Shown here piece after piece: positions 15,769 to 17,323 of a stretch of 17,323 nt of DNA. The DNA lies in the NCBI GenBank assembly GCA_945902735.1, contig CAMDNF010000060.1, positions 1 through 17,323 of the forward strand, in the 5' to 3' direction. The stretch is from SHWC01 sp945902735. Its GTDB lineage: Bacteria > Pseudomonadota > Alphaproteobacteria > UBA828. Every line of letters begins with the position of its first letter. The stretch's first letter is position 1. The notes beneath the pieces were generated by a model. It did no database searches and was not told where the DNA came from. It saw only the letters and a list, made by a program, of their open reading frames with translations. Both the position numbers and the translations under genes were made by a program.

Positions 15769-15973
15769 GCGCCGAGCGCGGAACCGCGACGATCGGTCGG
15801 CACGACGCCAAGGAAATTGTCGGCATCGAGGTCGATGACTTCGTCTGCTCCACCTCATCTCCATCGCTGAGATCCGCACCGGTCTCGCCAATGGGCTCCG
15901 CGCCGGCTACGAAAAGCATAAGCGAGAGTTGACTGGCCCCATTCCGCCGCCATTCACCCGACGAACCGGTTAA
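15765..15973 (+). pseudogene. Small gene coupled to terminase, probably frameshifted
   Basis: An ATG in the terminase stop (ATGA, 15765-15768) opens a 55-residue frame, MSAERGTATIGRHDAKEIVG and onward, ending at 15932. Its first part (to about 15850) has G/C-rich third positions, but afterwards this signal moves to the frame ending at TAA 15971-15973. That frame reads ISIAEIRTGLANGLRAGYEK and continues in a protein-like way. One frameshift near 15840-15850 would join the two into a protein of about 70 residues. I do not recognise the family. Its place after a terminase suggests a phage gene remnant. Confidence 0.4.
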
Positions 15974-15977
15974 ACCG

Positions 15978-16598
15978 CTACTTGCCAAGGCCATGGCGGC
16001 GCCACAAGGGGGCAATCAGCGGATCGGTGGCAACAGCCGCGGTGACAGCGAGGAGCCTGCGGGAAGTTATCGGCTCCGGCGACCACGCCGTCAGCATCGC
16101 CAGATAGACATCCGCAATCGTCAGCGTCGGCCCGCATAAGAACGGCCCAGGCACCAGGGCCTCGTCGACAACGGCGAAGCTCTTTTTCAGATGGGCCACG
16201 GCAGCGGTCTTCACGCCCGAAGCGCCCGCTGGGTCGCTCGTGTAGCGTTCGGAATAGAAGTAGCGCAGATCGCCTTCATAGAGATTGGCGGCCATGAAGA
16301 ACATCCAACGCAGAAACCGTGCGTGCGCCGGTGTCGCCGGCTGAGGCGCTAGACCCCTGCCCGGGAACGCATTGCTGAGATGGACGACAATAGCGGCGGA
16401 TTCGGTCATCGCCGTTCCATCGGGAAGAACCAAAGCGGGAACCTGACGCATCGGGTTGATTGCGACGAACTCCGCCAGGTTCTGTTCGCCCTTCGCCGTA
16501 TCGACTGCGATCACTTTGTGGGCTGCCCCCGATTTGATAAGGGCAGCCTCGACGACAAAGCCGCCCGATCCATCGCGACTGTAGAGTGTGTAGGTCAT
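15978..16598 (-). CDS. Glutathione S-transferase family protein
   Basis: The 206-residue protein has the two-domain layout of cytosolic glutathione S-transferases, which add glutathione to electrophiles or use it in isomerisation and dehalogenation. The thioredoxin-like domain starts YTLYSRDGSGG with Ser6 as a possible thiolate-stabilising residue. The cis-proline is P54 in RQVPALVLPDG, and the glutathione-contacting ES pair is E66-S67 in MTESAAI. The C-terminal helical domain includes FLCGPTLTIADVYLAML, the N-capping box region. GAGG lies about seven bases before the ATG at 16598; an upstream TTG at 16610 is less likely. It faces the phage remnant and has no operon partner, so its link to the catabolic genes is unclear. 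The exact GST class is not assigned. Confidence 0.93.
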   Translation of the reverse strand: MTYTLYSRDGSGGFVVEAALIKSGAAHKVIAVDTAKGEQNLAEFVAINPMRQVPALVLPDGTAMTESAAIVVHLSNAFPGRGLAPQPATPAHARFLRWMFFMAANLYEGDLRYFYSERYTSDPAGASGVKTAAVAHLKKSFAVVDEALVPGPFLCGPTLTIADVYLAMLTAWSPEPITSRRLLAVTAAVATDPLIAPLWRRHGLGK

Positions 16599-17053
16599 TG
16601 CTAGCCTCAAAGATTGTGCGGCGTTGTTGGCGAGATGACCAATCCGGCAGCAGACTACGGATAGGATACAACACGTCCGAGCATGAGCCTACCCGGTTCA
16701 ATCGCCCCTCCGAATTCGTTAGGCGTAGATGCACCTCGGCGACTCATCGCTCTCGGTACGAGCGCTGGTGCGATATTGACTTGTCGACCATGATTGCTTG
16801 ACGCGGGAATCGGAGGGCTAGGGGCGCCAGAGCCCAGAACATCTTGGGTGTGAAATCGCGCGCAATAGTGGCTCTGGCTCACTTGCGGTGCAGGTAAGCA
16901 AATTCAGCGCGACAGCTCGTATTTTTTGCCGGACTACACGCGTCGCGCCCTCGTCACAGCAGTCATTTTGACGCTTGAAGTCGCCCAAGCCCACTAGATC
17001 ACGGCCCTGAACCGCTCTCGACAACGCGTTGCACCGAGATTGAGTCAGAGCCG
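16599..17053. other. Intergenic stretch without recognisable gene
   Basis: About 450 bp lie between the GST start and the IS21-like repeats. Short frames exist on both strands, but none has a convincing ribosome site, codon bias or recognisable motif. The first 100 bp next to the GST gene should hold its promoter, though no good box pair stands out. Next to the IS-like end one might expect istA or istB coding remnants; I cannot see any. Confidence 0.5.
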
Positions 17054-17097
17054 CGATTGGACGCGAAAAGGGGGTCACGATTGGATGCGATTTGACA
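17054..17097. mobile_element. IS21-like terminal end with tandem end repeats
   Basis: The sequence contains CGATTGGACGCGA (17054-17066) and CGATTGGATGCGA (17078-17090), 12 of 13 bases alike at a 24 bp spacing, separated by GGGGTCA and ended by TTTGACA at 17097. The order GGGGTCA, TTGGA, GCGATTTGACA is what I recall from ends of IS21-family elements, which carry multiple terminal repeats and end in CA. No istA or istB gene is seen on either side, so this would be a solo or deleted end. The family call rests on memory of end sequences. Confidence 0.45.
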
Positions 17098-17216
17098 CTC
17101 CTCTATTTCAGTCCCCGCTCGCTGCGCGAACCTATTTGTGGCGCCGGAAAACAGTCAAGCTCATTCACTTGGCAAGAGCTATGCGCGGAAGTTGGTGACG
17201 GCGTGACGGGGTAAGG

Positions 17217-17276
17217 CGGCGTATCGTGGGGGTGTTCGACGCCTCCACTTCTCCAGCAAAGGAGTGATACGCCGTG
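17217..17276 (+). promoter_or_regulatory. Folded leader enclosing the transposase ribosome site and start
   Basis: CGGCGTATC (17217-17225) is fully complementary to GATACGCCG (17266-17274), whose last base is the G of the GTG start. Inside, 17226-17234 can pair with 17240-17248 around a five-base loop (with G-U pairs). The ribosome site AAAGGAG (17258-17264) lies between the inner hairpin and the closing strand. A transcript entering from outside would fold the start into a stem. This resembles the protection against read-in transcription known from IS10 and IS50, but is inferred here. Confidence 0.5.
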
Positions 17277-17323
17277 ACCGACAATAGCATCCTCAAGTTC
17301 ACCCAGCCAGGGACGTTCACCGA
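17274..17323 (+). CDS. Transposase, IS256 family, 5' end only
   Basis: A GTG start with AAAGGAG ribosome site opens MTDNSILKFTQPGTFT and runs off the right edge. The ILKFTQPGTFTD-type beginning matches what I know of the N-terminus of one group of IS256-family (mutator-type) DDE transposases. Only 16 full codons are visible and no catalytic residue is in view, so the call is based on this short signature and on the mobile-element setting. The left terminal inverted repeat should lie between about 17098 and 17220, but its end cannot be fixed without the right end. Confidence 0.6.
   Translation, partial: MTDNSILKFTQPGTFT

Noticed and set aside
15695..16015. Minus-strand 106-codon frame between GST and terminase genes
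   Set aside because: It overlaps the ends of both the GST and terminase genes, has no ribosome site and has a composition typical of a shadow frame.
16818..17078. Minus-strand 86-codon frame as an istA fragment at the IS21-like end
   Set aside because: The translation lacks the expected IstA N-terminal helix-turn-helix sequence and shows no transposase motif.
1..17323. tRNA, rRNA, CRISPR array or riboswitch
   Set aside because: No cloverleaf-like sequence, no regularly spaced repeats and no conserved riboswitch core was seen on either strand by eye.

Overview
The window is GC-rich, with strongly G/C-biased third codon positions, purine-rich Shine-Dalgarno sites and densely packed genes. The protein families (SCP2-type thiolase, CaiC-like ligases, HyuA/HyuB, DapB-like dehydrogenase, Rhodococcus-type amidase) and the IS ends suggest a soil or rhizosphere proteobacterium, most likely an alphaproteobacterium. 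There is no rRNA, tRNA or housekeeping marker to settle the taxonomy.

Left part (1-8196), CoA- and amide-centred catabolism. The 3' end of an AMP-forming acyl-CoA synthetase meets an HSL-family alpha/beta hydrolase back to back, their stop codons forming a palindrome. The hydrolase is divergent from an SCP2-type thiolase, and the 123 bp between them carry several symmetric sequences. Then follow, all on the minus strand, a luciferase-like flavin monooxygenase, an amidase-signature amidase, an MDR alcohol dehydrogenase/quinone reductase and a full-length acyl-CoA ligase. The last two overlap by one base.

Middle part (8197-15005), nitrogen-heterocycle catabolism on the plus strand. A 74 bp divergent promoter region with a dyad over both predicted -35 boxes separates the ligase from an isochorismatase-fold cysteine hydrolase. 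RidA, a DapB/diaminopentanoate-dehydrogenase-like NAD(P) enzyme and the two subunits of an ATP-dependent hydantoinase/oxoprolinase (HyuB then HyuA) follow. An ATP-dependent hydantoinase plus a cysteine amidohydrolase is the enzyme pairing used to open N-methylhydantoin and hydrolyse N-carbamoylsarcosine. The flavin monooxygenase, cysteine hydrolase and RidA also recall the Rut pyrimidine pathway. My inference is that the cluster opens a cyclic amide or ureide, releases ammonia by amidases and passes the carbon skeleton to CoA thioesters. The substrate cannot be read from the sequence, and no transporter or regulator lies inside the window.

Right part (15006-17323), mobile-element debris. An orphan P27-family terminase small subunit is followed by a probably frameshifted small gene. 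A glutathione S-transferase gene lies on the opposite strand. About 450 bp without a recognisable gene then lead to an IS21-like terminal repeat end and to the start of an IS256-family transposase. The transposase start codon lies inside a leader that can fold on itself.

Notable small-scale structures are a 32 bp tandem duplication over the start of the dehydrogenase gene, which creates an 11-codon upstream ORF coupled by ATGA; the divergent promoter dyad at 8214-8230; and the transposase leader hairpin.
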